A DNA stretch of 64,000 nucleotides from contig NZ_CP080442.1 in the NCBI RefSeq assembly GCF_019597925.1, positions 2,522,001-2,586,000 on the forward strand, read 5' to 3'. Position numbers and translations under genes: made by a program. This document shows, piece by piece, positions 8,010-17,222 of this stretch. Within the stretch, counting starts at the first letter, position 1; each line of letters begins with the position of its first letter. The notes beneath the pieces are model-generated. The model saw only the letters and a list, made by a program, of their open reading frames with translations. It was not told the origin of the DNA and did no database searches. The stretch is from [Clostridium] scindens. GTDB taxonomy: Bacteria > Bacillota > Clostridia > Lachnospirales > Lachnospiraceae.

Positions 8010-8702
8010 TTATTTAAGTCTATCCAGCTGCTTTCCTACGTCCTTTCGGAATCGCTCCCATGCCTTCTCATTTTCCACGAAATACTTTGGACAATCCTTT
8101 CCGGTCACATCATAGTGGCGTATCACGTCATTTTCATCCAAATCGAACTTCAGACACAGCCAGGCACTTAATTCCACCATAGATTGATAAGTCTTATCGT
8201 TAAACTTCCCAGACTCATCCGGATGGCAGCACTCGATGGATACCGTGTCAATGTTCCGGCTGTTGGACGCATAGGCCTCCTCCCAGGTGGGAACGCACTG
8301 GACGATCTCTCCTTCCAGGCCTACCACAAAGTTGCTGCTCACCTTGGTCTCGTGGCTGTCTTTGAGGTTTTCAAAATAATTCCGGTTGTCCATGGCTGTC
8401 GCTCCGGGATTGGCGGTATAGTGCACGACAACGCCTGTAATCTTTTTCGACTCCGTTCCCGGCCTGGAATACGGGTTCACCGTCAGAAGTTCCACGTCGA
8501 TGTCCGGCCTTGCCGCATCGATATCCTTCCCTTTCAGTTCCACATATTCGTCCGTAAACCAGGCAGGCTTGACAAGCCTCAGTATTCCAAATAAGACTGC
8601 CAGGACTAATAATATAAGAAGCCCCAGGCGGATATTACGCTGGATCTTTCTCTTTCGCTGCGCATCCGTTAATTTTCTATGGTAATTCCTCTTCTTTCTC
8701 AT
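8010..8702 (-). CDS. N-acetylmuramoyl-L-alanine amidase (Amidase_2), membrane anchored
   Basis: 230 residues. A very basic N-terminus (MRKKRNYHRKLTDAQRKRK) precedes one transmembrane helix (about 28-45), so the catalytic domain lies outside the cell. The Amidase_2 fold is marked by GVVVHYTANPGATA (first zinc histidine), TVSIECCHPDESGKF, and RHYDVTGKDCPKYF, which supplies the second histidine and the cysteine ligand. It should cleave the bond between MurNAc and L-alanine in peptidoglycan. It stands alone, ending at the shared terminator at 7957-7990. Cell-wall remodelling, spore-related lysis or recycling are all possible roles. Confidence 0.9.
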   Translation of the reverse strand: MRKKRNYHRKLTDAQRKRKIQRNIRLGLLILLVLAVLFGILRLVKPAWFTDEYVELKGKDIDAARPDIDVELLTVNPYSRPGTESKKITGVVVHYTANPGATAMDNRNYFENLKDSHETKVSSNFVVGLEGEIVQCVPTWEEAYASNSRNIDTVSIECCHPDESGKFNDKTYQSMVELSAWLCLKFDLDENDVIRHYDVTGKDCPKYFVENEKAWERFRKDVGKQLDRLK

Positions 8703-8806
8703 TCATACTCTCCGTAAACTTTTCATTCGTTTATCTGGTATTATCATACCATATAATCCGCAGCTTTTTATGAAAAGTTACTTATGATTTTCTGAAGATT
8801 CACAGG

Positions 8807-9841
8807 TTATTCCCCTTTGATAAACCGATACGCCGTTGTCGTCTCATATATCTCCCCGGCCTTTACTTCCGGGCCTTCAAAGTGATCCTTGTGCACTGCG
8901 TCCGGGAAATACTGGGTCTCAAAGCAGGCTGCCTGGCGCATGTTATAGACTGCCCCTTCCTTGCCCTTTTCATGATCCACAAAATTAGCCGTGTAGAATT
9001 GCAAGCCCGGAAGGTCCGTGTATACCTCCATGGCAATCCCGGACTCCTTCGAGCGCATAAAAGCCGCCTTGCGATACCCCTTTTTGTTCAGTACCCAGTT
9101 ATGGTCATAGCCCTTGCCGAATTCCAGCGCCTCATAGGCTTCATCTATCTCTGCCCCTATAGGCTTTAACTGCCTGAAGTCCATCGGCGTGCCGCTAACC
9201 GGCACGATCTCTCCCGTAGGAATGGACTGGCTGTCTGCCCTGGCATAGGCATCCGCATCCAGCATCACTTCCTGGGCAAGCACGGTGCCGGATGCATGGC
9301 CGGACAGATTAAAATAACTATGGTTGGTCAGATTTATCAAGGTATCCGCATCCGGAACTGCCCGGTAATGAATCTTTATCTCGTTGTCCTTCGTCAATGT
9401 ATACGTCACGCTGATCTTTACATTCCCCGGGAATCCCTGGTCTCCGGAAGGACTGTCCAACAGAAATTCCACATAGTCTTCCCCAGTCTTCCCGGTCTTC
9501 CATATTCTTTTATTGTAAAAATCCCTGCCGCCGTGGAGGGCGTTCTGCCCATCGTTACGCGTCAGTTCATAGGTTCTTCCGCCCAGCTGGAATACTCCGT
9601 TTCCAATACGGTTTGCGACCCTTCCTATCGTAGCGCCGAAAAATGCATTCCCCGCCTCATATCCTTGTACCTCATCATAACCCAGCACCACATCCAGAAG
9701 TCTTCCTTCCTTGTCAGGAACCCTTACCTGTACCAGCGCAGCCCCATAATCGGATACTTTTATCTCCATGCCCTTGCCATTCTGAATCGTAAAAAGTCTT
9801 GCCTCTTCTCCCTTAGATGTCATTCCGAAACTATGCGTCAT
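8807..9841 (-). CDS. galM: Galactose mutarotase (aldose 1-epimerase)
   Basis: 344 residues, normal for GalM. Conserved elements are RVANRIGNGVFQLGGRTYEL, NDGQNALHGG, the catalytic histidine in NLTNHSYFNLSGH, and the catalytic glutamate in ACFETQYFPDAVHKDHF near the C-terminus. It interconverts alpha and beta anomers of galactose, supplying the anomer required by galactokinase. Its start overlaps the end of the upstream beta-galactosidase gene by 11 bases, giving a two-gene lactose/galactoside unit. No signal peptide, so it acts in the cytoplasm on the sugars released by LacZ. Confidence 0.93.
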   Translation of the reverse strand: MTHSFGMTSKGEEARLFTIQNGKGMEIKVSDYGAALVQVRVPDKEGRLLDVVLGYDEVQGYEAGNAFFGATIGRVANRIGNGVFQLGGRTYELTRNDGQNALHGGRDFYNKRIWKTGKTGEDYVEFLLDSPSGDQGFPGNVKISVTYTLTKDNEIKIHYRAVPDADTLINLTNHSYFNLSGHASGTVLAQEVMLDADAYARADSQSIPTGEIVPVSGTPMDFRQLKPIGAEIDEAYEALEFGKGYDHNWVLNKKGYRKAAFMRSKESGIAMEVYTDLPGLQFYTANFVDHEKGKEGAVYNMRQAACFETQYFPDAVHKDHFEGPEVKAGEIYETTTAYRFIKGE

Positions 9842-12800
9842 CTCTTTGCCTCCTTTGAATTACAAATCTGAATTCCCTGTTTCCATCTGACGGCAGACGG
9901 TATTCCTCATGGACGGGAGCGCCCCAGCTGTCATCCCCTCCTACCCCCATCTGCGCGCCCATAATGCGTACCCAGGTATAATGAGGAATGGGCAGCTCCT
10001 CCAAGTGGGTGGCCATCTCCAGTTCATATTCGCTGCAGGGGAGCACGCTCTGCGCAAATGGCGCATCCTCGCAGGCAAAACGTATTCCGTTTCCCTGCTC
10101 ATCCGTCACTTCCATCCACCGGACTCCCATACGGCCCGCGCACTCCTGAGGAATCAGGTAGCCGGATAGATTCTCGCTGGCCGTTCCTTCATAGACGCCA
10201 AGCCTGGCGCCTTCCATGCGGTCTGCGTAATTTTCCTCCGGGCCATAGCCATAATACCTGATCTTATGATATCTTTCTTTCAGGCGAAAGTCCATACTGA
10301 AAGCAGGCATATCCGCAAGTCCGCTGGCTCCCTTGTAAAGAGCATGGATATGGATCGCTCCGTCCCCGCTGACCTTATAGGATGTATACGCCTTTGTTGC
10401 AGGATTGGTGGGAAGCAGATGCTCAAATACTATGCCTGCCTCATCGTCCGCTTTGGATACAATACAATCGCCAGTCTTCTGGAACAAGCCTGCCGTCATC
10501 CACTGCGCCGCTTCATACCCGAAGCCTGCCCCTCGGTCATTGTCTGTCATCGCGCGCCAGAAGGAGAGTCTGGGGGCTCTGGTGATATACTCTGCCCCGT
10601 CGTAGCACAGCGAGGAGATTCCCCCCTCCGCCTTAGAGAACATGACGCTGAATCCTTCGCCTCTGACTCCGATATTCGCATCCCCGTTTATAATCTCCAA
10701 AGACTTTCTCTTATAGAATCTTTCCCCTTCGATCTTCTTGACGTGCTGCCCAAAACAGATCTCATGCCCCTTATTTGCCCAGGCCGTATCCTCTTCCAGC
10801 CGGACAGATACTTCATACACATACTCTCCCGGATGATCCATGCCTGGATACTTCATCTTCACATACCGGGTGGAGCCAGGCATAACTTCCTCTTTCATTT
10901 CCTTCTGAAACAGGCAGGTTCCCTCACGCATGATCCTGCATACAAAGACATAGCCCCCGGTGGAAAGGAATAGATTCTCATTTTGAACCTCAAATCCTTC
11001 TTCATCCGGCCTGACCTTTACATTGGAATACAGAGCCTTCACTTCCTGCGCTTTGGGCGAGGCCTTTCTTGTAGCGTAGACGATGCCGTTTGCGCAGAAT
11101 TCATAGTCTGTCGGCCGGTCATCGTAATCGCCGCCATATGCCTGCACTTCTTCGCCCTGCTCATTCAGCCTTAAGAGGGACTGGTCGATATAATCCCAGA
11201 TAAATCCGCCCTGATACCGTTCATATTTTTGCTCCAGCCGGGTATACAGCCCCAGTCCTCCGGTGGAATTCCCCATGGAATGCATATATTCGCAGCTGAT
11301 ATAGGGCTTCTGCGAGTTATGTTTAAGGTAATCTTCGATCTCGTCAGGCTTGGCATACATCCGGCTCTCCATATCGCTGATATGGCTGTATGCGCGGTTC
11401 CAGAACACGCCCTCATAGTGTACCAGCCTGGATTGGTCATTCCTATGAAAATACTCCGACATCGCCTCTATATTCTTTCCCGCATAGGATTCGTTTCCAC
11501 AGGACCAGATCAGGATGCAAGGATGGTTCTTATCCCTTTGGAACATAGACTTCGCCCGGTCAAGGACAGCGCCCCTCCACTCGGGAAGGTCTCCCGGCAC
11601 ATGACAGGATGGGTCGCATGTCCCCATCTTCTGCCAGGAGCCATGGCTTTCCAAGTTGGCCTCATCCATCAGATAGATGCCGTATTCATCGCACAGGCGA
11701 TACCACAGACTTTGGTTTGGATAATGGGATGTCCTTACGGCATTGATATTATGCTGCTTCAGGAACCGGATATCCCACAGCATATCCTCCCGGGTAATGG
11801 CGCGTCCTCTTCTGGCATCAAATTCATGACGGTTAATTCCTTTGAATAGGATTCTTTTTCCATTGAGGCACATGACATTGTCAATCAGCTCGAACCGGCG
11901 AAAGCCAATCTTCTGAGGGACCACCTCTATCAGTTCTCCCTTCCTGCTTCTAAGGCAGACAAGAAGGGTGTAAAGCCGTGGGATCTCCGCGCTCCAGGGC
12001 TGTATCTTTAATCCTTCTTCCCGAAATGCAAGACTTAGGGCGCCTTCCTGATTCTTCTTAAGCAGTTCCCTTCCCAGGCTATCCTGAAGGATCAGCTGCA
12101 CCTGGCAGTCTGCATCCCCCAAAAGTTCTAAGGATACCGCCAGGGTTCCTCCTTCATACGCATCGTCCAGCCCTGCCTCCACGTGCAGATCCCTTACATG
12201 CGTCCTTGGCACCCCATATAAGTATACTTCCCGGAAAATTCCGGAAAAACGGAAGAAATCCTGATCCTCCAGCCAGCTTGCGCTGCTTCTTTTATATACT
12301 TCCACGGCCAGCTTGTTTATGCCGTCTTCCAGATAATCGGTCACTTCAAACTCCGCCGGCGTAAAACTGTCCTCGCTGTAGCCGACGAATCTTCCATTCA
12401 GCCAGACATAGAACGCAGTCTCCACGCCCTGGAAGGAGAGGAACTTCCGCTTTCCTTCCAGGTTTTCCTGCAGGGTAAAATATTTGACATAACTGCCCAC
12501 CGGATTATAGCGGGAGGATACCTGGGGCGGGCTTAATTCCTCTGCTCCGTCCCAGGGATACATGACATTGACATACTGGTTCCTGTCATAGCCTTGCGTC
12601 TGTATATGTCCGGGAACCTGTATACAATCGAAGCCGTGGCAGTCATACTCCCGTCTGTAGAATTCTTGGATACGCATAGCCGGATTACTGGCATAGGCAA
12701 AATACCAGATCCCGTCCAGACTCTGCCTAAGAGGCATCTTCTCCTCCCTGCCGGTGTCTGGCATCTCTTCATAGAAAAAATGGTCGGAATGCGCTTCTAT

Positions 12801-12863
12801 ACGGTTTACCGCATAGACCTGCGGGTCTTCCAGCCATGAAAGTGCTGCTTCCTGCGCTGTCAT
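9831..12863 (-). CDS. lacZ: Beta-galactosidase, glycoside hydrolase family 2
   Basis: 1010 residues, the size of E. coli LacZ, from the ATG nine bases behind AGGAGG (an ATG ten codons upstream is not preceded by a site). The five-domain GH2 layout is visible: sugar-binding jelly roll (about 40-220, LRQSLDGIWYFAYASNP), Ig-like domains, the TIM barrel with GINRHEFDARRGRA, acid/base glutamate in SCGNESYAGKN, nucleophile glutamate in ISCEYMHSMGNS, and the large C-terminal beta-sandwich (Bgal_small_N). It hydrolyses lactose and other beta-galactosides in the cytoplasm. No signal peptide. It is the first gene of a pair with galM. No transporter or repressor lies next to it, so substrate uptake is encoded elsewhere. 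Confidence 0.95.
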   Translation of the reverse strand: MTAQEAALSWLEDPQVYAVNRIEAHSDHFFYEEMPDTGREEKMPLRQSLDGIWYFAYASNPAMRIQEFYRREYDCHGFDCIQVPGHIQTQGYDRNQYVNVMYPWDGAEELSPPQVSSRYNPVGSYVKYFTLQENLEGKRKFLSFQGVETAFYVWLNGRFVGYSEDSFTPAEFEVTDYLEDGINKLAVEVYKRSSASWLEDQDFFRFSGIFREVYLYGVPRTHVRDLHVEAGLDDAYEGGTLAVSLELLGDADCQVQLILQDSLGRELLKKNQEGALSLAFREEGLKIQPWSAEIPRLYTLLVCLRSRKGELIEVVPQKIGFRRFELIDNVMCLNGKRILFKGINRHEFDARRGRAITREDMLWDIRFLKQHNINAVRTSHYPNQSLWYRLCDEYGIYLMDEANLESHGSWQKMGTCDPSCHVPGDLPEWRGAVLDRAKSMFQRDKNHPCILIWSCGNESYAGKNIEAMSEYFHRNDQSRLVHYEGVFWNRAYSHISDMESRMYAKPDEIEDYLKHNSQKPYISCEYMHSMGNSTGGLGLYTRLEQKYERYQGGFIWDYIDQSLLRLNEQGEEVQAYGGDYDDRPTDYEFCANGIVYATRKASPKAQEVKALYSNVKVRPDEEGFEVQNENLFLSTGGYVFVCRIMREGTCLFQKEMKEEVMPGSTRYVKMKYPGMDHPGEYVYEVSVRLEEDTAWANKGHEICFGQHVKKIEGERFYKRKSLEIINGDANIGVRGEGFSVMFSKAEGGISSLCYDGAEYITRAPRLSFWRAMTDNDRGAGFGYEAAQWMTAGLFQKTGDCIVSKADDEAGIVFEHLLPTNPATKAYTSYKVSGDGAIHIHALYKGASGLADMPAFSMDFRLKERYHKIRYYGYGPEENYADRMEGARLGVYEGTASENLSGYLIPQECAGRMGVRWMEVTDEQGNGIRFACEDAPFAQSVLPCSEYELEMATHLEELPIPHYTWVRIMGAQMGVGGDDSWGAPVHEEYRLPSDGNREFRFVIQRRQRDDA

Positions 12864-12901
12864 ATTTATTATCCTCCTGTCCTGACGATCCATGGGGGTT
12901 T

Positions 12902-12943
12902 AAAAAAGACGCCCGGCGGATGTTTCCCTTACGGACGTCTTTT
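12902..12943 (-). terminator. Intrinsic terminator after guaB
   Basis: On the minus strand AAAAGACG-t-CCG pairs with CGG-g-CGTCTTTT, ending in TTTTTT. It lies 30 bases behind the guaB stop codon and just before the lacZ ribosome binding site. Confidence 0.8.
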
Positions 12944-12972
12944 ATATGGCTCTTAACTATATCGCTTCTTTT

Positions 12973-14427
12973 TTACTCATCTACGCTGTAGTTTGGCGCT
13001 TCCTTCGTAATATGGATATCGTGAGGATGGCTTTCCTTCAGGGATGCGGAAGATATCTTCACGAACTGTCCCTTCTGCTTCAGATCCTCAATTGTCGGCG
13101 CGCCGCAATATCCCATGCCAGAACGTAATCCGCCCATCAGCTGGAATACCGTATCTTCCACCGTGCCTTTATAGGCAACACGGCCTTCCACGCCTTCCGG
13201 AACCAGTTTCTTCGCATCCGTCTGGAAATAGCGGTCCTTGCTTCCGTTCTCCATCGCTGCAATGGATCCCATCCCACGGTATACCTTATATTTCCTTCCC
13301 TGGTACAGTTCAAAGGTTCCGGGACTTTCATCGCACCCTGCAAAGATGCTTCCCATCATGCAGACATTCGCTCCTGCCGCAATTGCCTTTGTCATATCTC
13401 CGGAGTACTTGATTCCTCCATCGGCAATAACCGGCACCCCATACTTGTCTGCCGCCTCGTAGCAGTTCATGACAGCCGTAATCTGAGGAACTCCGATTCC
13501 TGCAATAATGCGGGTGGTACAGATAGACCCCGGTCCGATTCCCACCTTGACCGCGTCAGCGCCGGACTTAATCAGCGCTTCCGCTGCTTCTGCGGTAGCC
13601 ACGTTTCCTGCAATCACCTGCAGATCCGGGAACTTGCTCTTGATCATGTCAACCGTATGCAGAACATTTGCGGAATGGCCATGAGCGGAGTCCAGAACTA
13701 CCACGTCGACTTTTGCGTTCACCAGTTCCTGGGCCCGGTCAAGGCAGTTTGCCGTAATGCCGATTGCCGCGCCGCACAGCAGACGTCCCTGTCCATCCTT
13801 GGCTGACAGCGGATACTTGATCTGCTTCTCGATATCCTTGATCGTGATCAGTCCCTTCAGGTTAAAGTCCTTATCCACGATCGGGAGTTTTTCCTTTCTT
13901 GCCTTTGCCAGAATCTTCTTGGCCTCGTCCAATGTGATTCCCTCCGGAGCTGTGATCAGCCCTTCGGAAGTCATGGATTCTTTGATCTTCTTTGAAAAGT
14001 CTTCTTCGAATTTTAAATCACGGTTCGTGATGATACCAACTAATTTCTTTCCTTCGGTAATCGGAACGCCGGATATCCGAAACTTCGCCATCAGATTATT
14101 GGCGTCCTCCAGCGTATGTTCCGGTGACAGGTAAAAAGGATCTGTGATTACGCCATTTTCAGAACGCTTTACCTTGTCCACTTCTTCTGCCTGCTGCTCA
14201 ATAGACATGTTCTTATGAATAATACCGATGCCCCCCTGTCTTGCCATCGCGATTGCCATACGGTGTTCCGTAACCGTATCCATTCCCGCGCTCATCATCG
14301 GTATGTTTAACTTAATCTTCTTGGTCAGGTAGGTTGATAAATCCACTTGGTTCGGAATCACTTCTGAATAGCCCGGAACTAAGAGCACATCATCGAATGT
14401 AATCCCATCTCCAATTATCTTTCCCAT
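12973..14427 (-). CDS. guaB: IMP dehydrogenase
   Basis: 484 residues from the ATG behind GAGAGGATATAATC; a start nine codons upstream has no better site. TIM barrel with two CBS domains inserted at about residues 95-205 (TDPFYLSPEHTLEDA, ITNRDLKFEED, ITIKDIEKQIKYP). The catalytic cysteine is in GPGSICTTRIIAG and the IMP-binding segment in ADGGIKYSGDMTKA. It oxidises IMP to XMP with NAD+, the first committed step of GMP synthesis. It has its own promoter and terminator, so it is monocistronic. Confidence 0.97.
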   Translation of the reverse strand: MGKIIGDGITFDDVLLVPGYSEVIPNQVDLSTYLTKKIKLNIPMMSAGMDTVTEHRMAIAMARQGGIGIIHKNMSIEQQAEEVDKVKRSENGVITDPFYLSPEHTLEDANNLMAKFRISGVPITEGKKLVGIITNRDLKFEEDFSKKIKESMTSEGLITAPEGITLDEAKKILAKARKEKLPIVDKDFNLKGLITIKDIEKQIKYPLSAKDGQGRLLCGAAIGITANCLDRAQELVNAKVDVVVLDSAHGHSANVLHTVDMIKSKFPDLQVIAGNVATAEAAEALIKSGADAVKVGIGPGSICTTRIIAGIGVPQITAVMNCYEAADKYGVPVIADGGIKYSGDMTKAIAAGANVCMMGSIFAGCDESPGTFELYQGRKYKVYRGMGSIAAMENGSKDRYFQTDAKKLVPEGVEGRVAYKGTVEDTVFQLMGGLRSGMGYCGAPTIEDLKQKGQFVKISSASLKESHPHDIHITKEAPNYSVDE

Positions 14428-14472
14428 GATTATATCCTCTCTTTCTCTTTTCAAATTTTACGATTAACTGCT

Positions 14473-14502
14473 ATGATAACCAATCTGCGCACTATTTGTC
14501 AA
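14473..14502 (-). promoter_or_regulatory. SigA-type promoter of guaB
   Basis: Minus strand: perfect TTGACA (14497-14502), 18-base spacer, TATCAT (14473-14478). The expected start site is about 40 bases upstream of the guaB start codon, leaving no room for a purine riboswitch. Confidence 0.75.
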
Positions 14503-14525
14503 CATATTTCGACCACTTTTTCAAT

Positions 14526-15017
14526 TTACTTGCGCACGACCTTCCTTGGGGCCATCATATAAAATCCTTCTACAATCGTATCATTCGGTTCAAATATAAT
14601 CTTCTTCTGCTCGCCCCTCTCGGATACTACAAGCGCATAGAGGGCGGCTTGTCCGCTCCCGGAACTGTAATTATAAGTCTTGGCCTTCTGGTACTGGCGT
14701 ACTTCGATAGAATCAGCGGGTGCCAGAATCTCAAGATCATTGACGTTAGCGGAAAACATCCGCTTGCGCTTTGCCTTATTCATAATCTTGTCAATATCCA
14801 GATCCCCATTCACAAACAGGTACTCATACTCCACATTCAACCTCCGGAACATGAGCACATCCAGAATAACCGCCAGGACCGGCAGGATAATTCCGAATGG
14901 AAACAGAAACACGATCAGGACAGAAACGATCGTCACCGCAACCAGCGCCGCCTTTATTACAATGTCCTTCATGCCCGCCTGCTTCTTCACTAACTGTTCT
15001 GTATAATAGTCGCTCAT
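14526..15017 (-). CDS. DUF6106 family membrane protein
   Basis: 163 residues of unknown function. It starts MSDYYTEQLVKKQAGMKDI and has two adjoining hydrophobic segments (about 23-56, IKAALVAVTIVSVLIVFLFPFGIILPV broken by a Pro/Gly turn), followed by a soluble domain with YEYLFVNGDLDIDKI and a C-terminal segment TIVEGFYMMAPRKVVRK. This pattern matches DUF6106, a family largely confined to Lachnospiraceae. The soluble part resembles small PH-like membrane-associated domains, but this is only an impression. It lies alone between guaB and groEL. Confidence 0.8.
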   Translation of the reverse strand: MSDYYTEQLVKKQAGMKDIVIKAALVAVTIVSVLIVFLFPFGIILPVLAVILDVLMFRRLNVEYEYLFVNGDLDIDKIMNKAKRKRMFSANVNDLEILAPADSIEVRQYQKAKTYNYSSGSGQAALYALVVSERGEQKKIIFEPNDTIVEGFYMMAPRKVVRK

Positions 15018-15072
15018 CTTTTATTCCTCCACAATCTATACTGAATGCCATTATTGTACCATACTTTCAGAC

Positions 15073-15102
15073 AAAAAGAAAACTCCCCGTCAGAGGAGTT
15101 TT
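15073..15102 (-). terminator. Intrinsic terminator after groEL
   Basis: On the minus strand AAAACTCC and GGAGTTTT form an 8-bp stem with an 8-base loop, then C and TTTTT. It lies about 40 bases behind the groEL stop codon. Confidence 0.85.
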
Positions 15103-15143
15103 CAAAAATTTCACACTTTATATATTCACGGAAATGATTTACA

Positions 15144-16769
15144 TTACATCATGCCCATTCCAGCCCCTGCTCCTGCAGGCATTGCCGGTGTCTCTTCCTT
15201 AATGTTGGCAACGACAGACTCTGTCGTAAGCAGTGTAGATGCAACGCTGGTAGCGTTTTGAAGAGCGCTTCTTGTAACCTTTGCAGGATCCAGGATTCCG
15301 CTCTCTACCATATCAACATAGTTTTCTGTCAGCGCGTCGAATCCGTATCCCGGATCAGACTCTTTTACCTTGTTGATAATTACGGAACCTTCCAGTCCGG
15401 CATTTGCAGCAATATGATACAGCGGAGACTCCAGCGCCTTCAATACTACGTTCGCGCCAGTCTTCTCATCGCCTTCCAGGCTATCTGCCAATGCTGCCAC
15501 TTCTTTTGCCGCGTGGATATATGCAGATCCGCCTCCTGCGATAATGCCTTCTTCAACTGCCGCTCTTGTGGCATTCAGGGCATCTTCCATACGCATTTTT
15601 GCTTCCTTCATCTCAGTCTCGGTTGCTGCTCCTACACGGATTACCGCTACGCCGCCTGCTAGTTTTGCAAGTCTTTCCTGTAATTTCTCTTTATCGAAAT
15701 CAGATGTAGTCTCTTCAATCTGAGCCTTGATCTGAGCGACACGGTCAGCAATCTCTTTCTTGTCTCCCATGCCATCCACAATAACGGTATTCTCTTTCTG
15801 GATCTTGACGGATTTTGCGCGTCCTAACTGATCCATCGTAGTCTCTTTCAGATCCATTCCCAGTTCATCAGAGATCACCTGTCCGCCTGTCAGGATCGCG
15901 ATATCTTTGAGCATCTCTTTTCTTCTGTCGCCATATCCAGGTGCTTTTACGGCTGCTACATTGAAGGTTCCACGCAGTTTGTTTACGATCAATGTGGTAA
16001 GAGCCTCGCCCTCGATATCCTCAGCGATGATCAGAAGCCTTGCTCCAGACTGTACGATCTGCTCTAACAGAGGAAGGATATCCTGGATATTGGAAATCTT
16101 CTTATCTGTGATCAGGATATATGGATCTTCCAGATTTGCCTCCATCTTATCCATATCCGTTGCCATGTATGCGGAAACATATCCGCGGTCAAACTGCATA
16201 CCTTCTACCAGATCCAGTTCTGTCTTCATCGTCTTGGATTCTTCGATCGTGATTACGCCGTCATTGGAGACTTTCTCCATTGCATCGGCTACCATCTCTC
16301 CAACTTCTACATCGCCTGCGGAGATTGCCGCTACTTTTGCGATCTGATCTTTGTCCTTTACTTTGCTGGACATCTTGGCGATTGCCTCAACTGCCTTGTC
16401 AGTTGCCTTTTTCATGCCTTTGCGAAGGATGATCGGGTTTGCTCCTGCAGCCAGGTTCTTCATTCCTTCCTGAACCATTGCCTGCGCAAGCACGGTCGCT
16501 GTAGTTGTTCCATCACCAGCCACGTCGTTGGTCTTGGATGCAACTTCCTTGATCAACTGCGCTCCCATATTCTCAAAAGCATCCTCAAGCTCGATTTCTT
16601 TAGCGATCGTTACGCCATCGTTCGTGATAAGCGGCGCGCCGAAAGATTTATCCAGTACTACATTGCGTCCTTTTGGTCCAAGCGTTACTCTTACAGTATC
16701 TGCCAGCTGGTTAACTCCTGTTTCCAATGCGCTTCTTGCCTCAGCGCCATATTTGATTTCCTTTGCCAT
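15144..16769 (-). CDS. groEL: Chaperonin GroEL
   Basis: 541 residues, ending in the typical Gly-Met tail GAGAGMGMM. ATP-binding elements are TLGPKGRNVVLDKSFG and GDGTTTATVLAQA; the apical domain includes GYVSAYMATDMDKMEA. It forms the double-ring folding chamber with GroES in the cytoplasm. AGGAGG lies nine bases before the ATG. It is the second gene of the groES-groEL operon, 55 bases behind groES, and shares the CIRCE-controlled promoter. Confidence 0.98.
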   Translation of the reverse strand: MAKEIKYGAEARSALETGVNQLADTVRVTLGPKGRNVVLDKSFGAPLITNDGVTIAKEIELEDAFENMGAQLIKEVASKTNDVAGDGTTTATVLAQAMVQEGMKNLAAGANPIILRKGMKKATDKAVEAIAKMSSKVKDKDQIAKVAAISAGDVEVGEMVADAMEKVSNDGVITIEESKTMKTELDLVEGMQFDRGYVSAYMATDMDKMEANLEDPYILITDKKISNIQDILPLLEQIVQSGARLLIIAEDIEGEALTTLIVNKLRGTFNVAAVKAPGYGDRRKEMLKDIAILTGGQVISDELGMDLKETTMDQLGRAKSVKIQKENTVIVDGMGDKKEIADRVAQIKAQIEETTSDFDKEKLQERLAKLAGGVAVIRVGAATETEMKEAKMRMEDALNATRAAVEEGIIAGGGSAYIHAAKEVAALADSLEGDEKTGANVVLKALESPLYHIAANAGLEGSVIINKVKESDPGYGFDALTENYVDMVESGILDPAKVTRSALQNATSVASTLLTTESVVANIKEETPAMPAGAGAGMGMM

Positions 16770-16824
16770 GATTACATTCCTCCTGCTCTTTCTATGCTAT
16801 AATCTTTTTTCAAACTTCACTTCT

Positions 16825-17109
16825 TTATTCAACGATTGCAAGGATGTCATCCTGTTTTACGATGATATACTCTTCATCATCAATCTCAACCGTTGTTCCT
16901 GCATATTTAGAATAAATAACTTTCTGGCCTGTCGCGACATTCATCTTAACTTCCTTGCCATCAACTGTTCCACCAGGTCCAACAGCGATTACTTCTGCCT
17001 GCTGCGGTTTCTCTTTGGACTGTCCAGGAATCACGATTCCGGATTTTGTAGTCTCTTCTGCTACTAACTGTTTTAATACGACTCTGTCTCCCAATGGTAC
17101 TAATTTCAT
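16825..17109 (-). CDS. groES: Co-chaperonin GroES
   Basis: 94 residues, the normal length. Conserved MKLVPLGDRVVLKQ start, mobile loop TTKSGIVIPGQSKEKPQ, roof loop and C-terminal GTTVEIDDEEYIIVKQDDILAIVE. It forms the heptameric lid of the GroEL chamber. AAGGAGG lies seven bases before the ATG. It is the first gene of the operon and lies directly behind a perfect CIRCE operator, so heat-shock control by HrcA is expected. Confidence 0.98.
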   Translation of the reverse strand: MKLVPLGDRVVLKQLVAEETTKSGIVIPGQSKEKPQQAEVIAVGPGGTVDGKEVKMNVATGQKVIYSKYAGTTVEIDDEEYIIVKQDDILAIVE

Positions 17110-17140
17110 ATTTATTCCTCCTTAATATTATCTATATTTG

Positions 17141-17167
17141 TTAGCACTCATAAAAAGAGAGTGCTAA
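17141..17167. promoter_or_regulatory. CIRCE operator (HrcA binding site)
   Basis: Perfect TTAGCACTC-N9-GAGTGCTAA, the canonical CIRCE inverted repeat, in the leader of the groESL transcript 31 bases before the groES start codon. A further partial half-site, TAGCACTC at 17186-17193, lies in the promoter spacer. Confidence 0.98.
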
Positions 17168-17181
17168 AAGACTCTAGATAT

Positions 17182-17210
17182 AAAATAGCACTCTCTCGTT
17201 ATTTTGTCAA
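17182..17210 (-). promoter_or_regulatory. SigA-type promoter of groES-groEL
   Basis: Minus strand: TTGACA (17205-17210), 17-base spacer, TATTTT (17182-17187). Transcription should start near 17175, so the CIRCE operator lies immediately downstream, as in other Firmicutes. Confidence 0.8.
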
Positions 17211-17222
17211 CAACCTTTATAT

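Noticed and set aside
14428..14525. Purine riboswitch before guaB
   Set aside because: The TTGACA/TATCAT promoter lies only about 40-75 bases from the start codon; no room for an aptamer.
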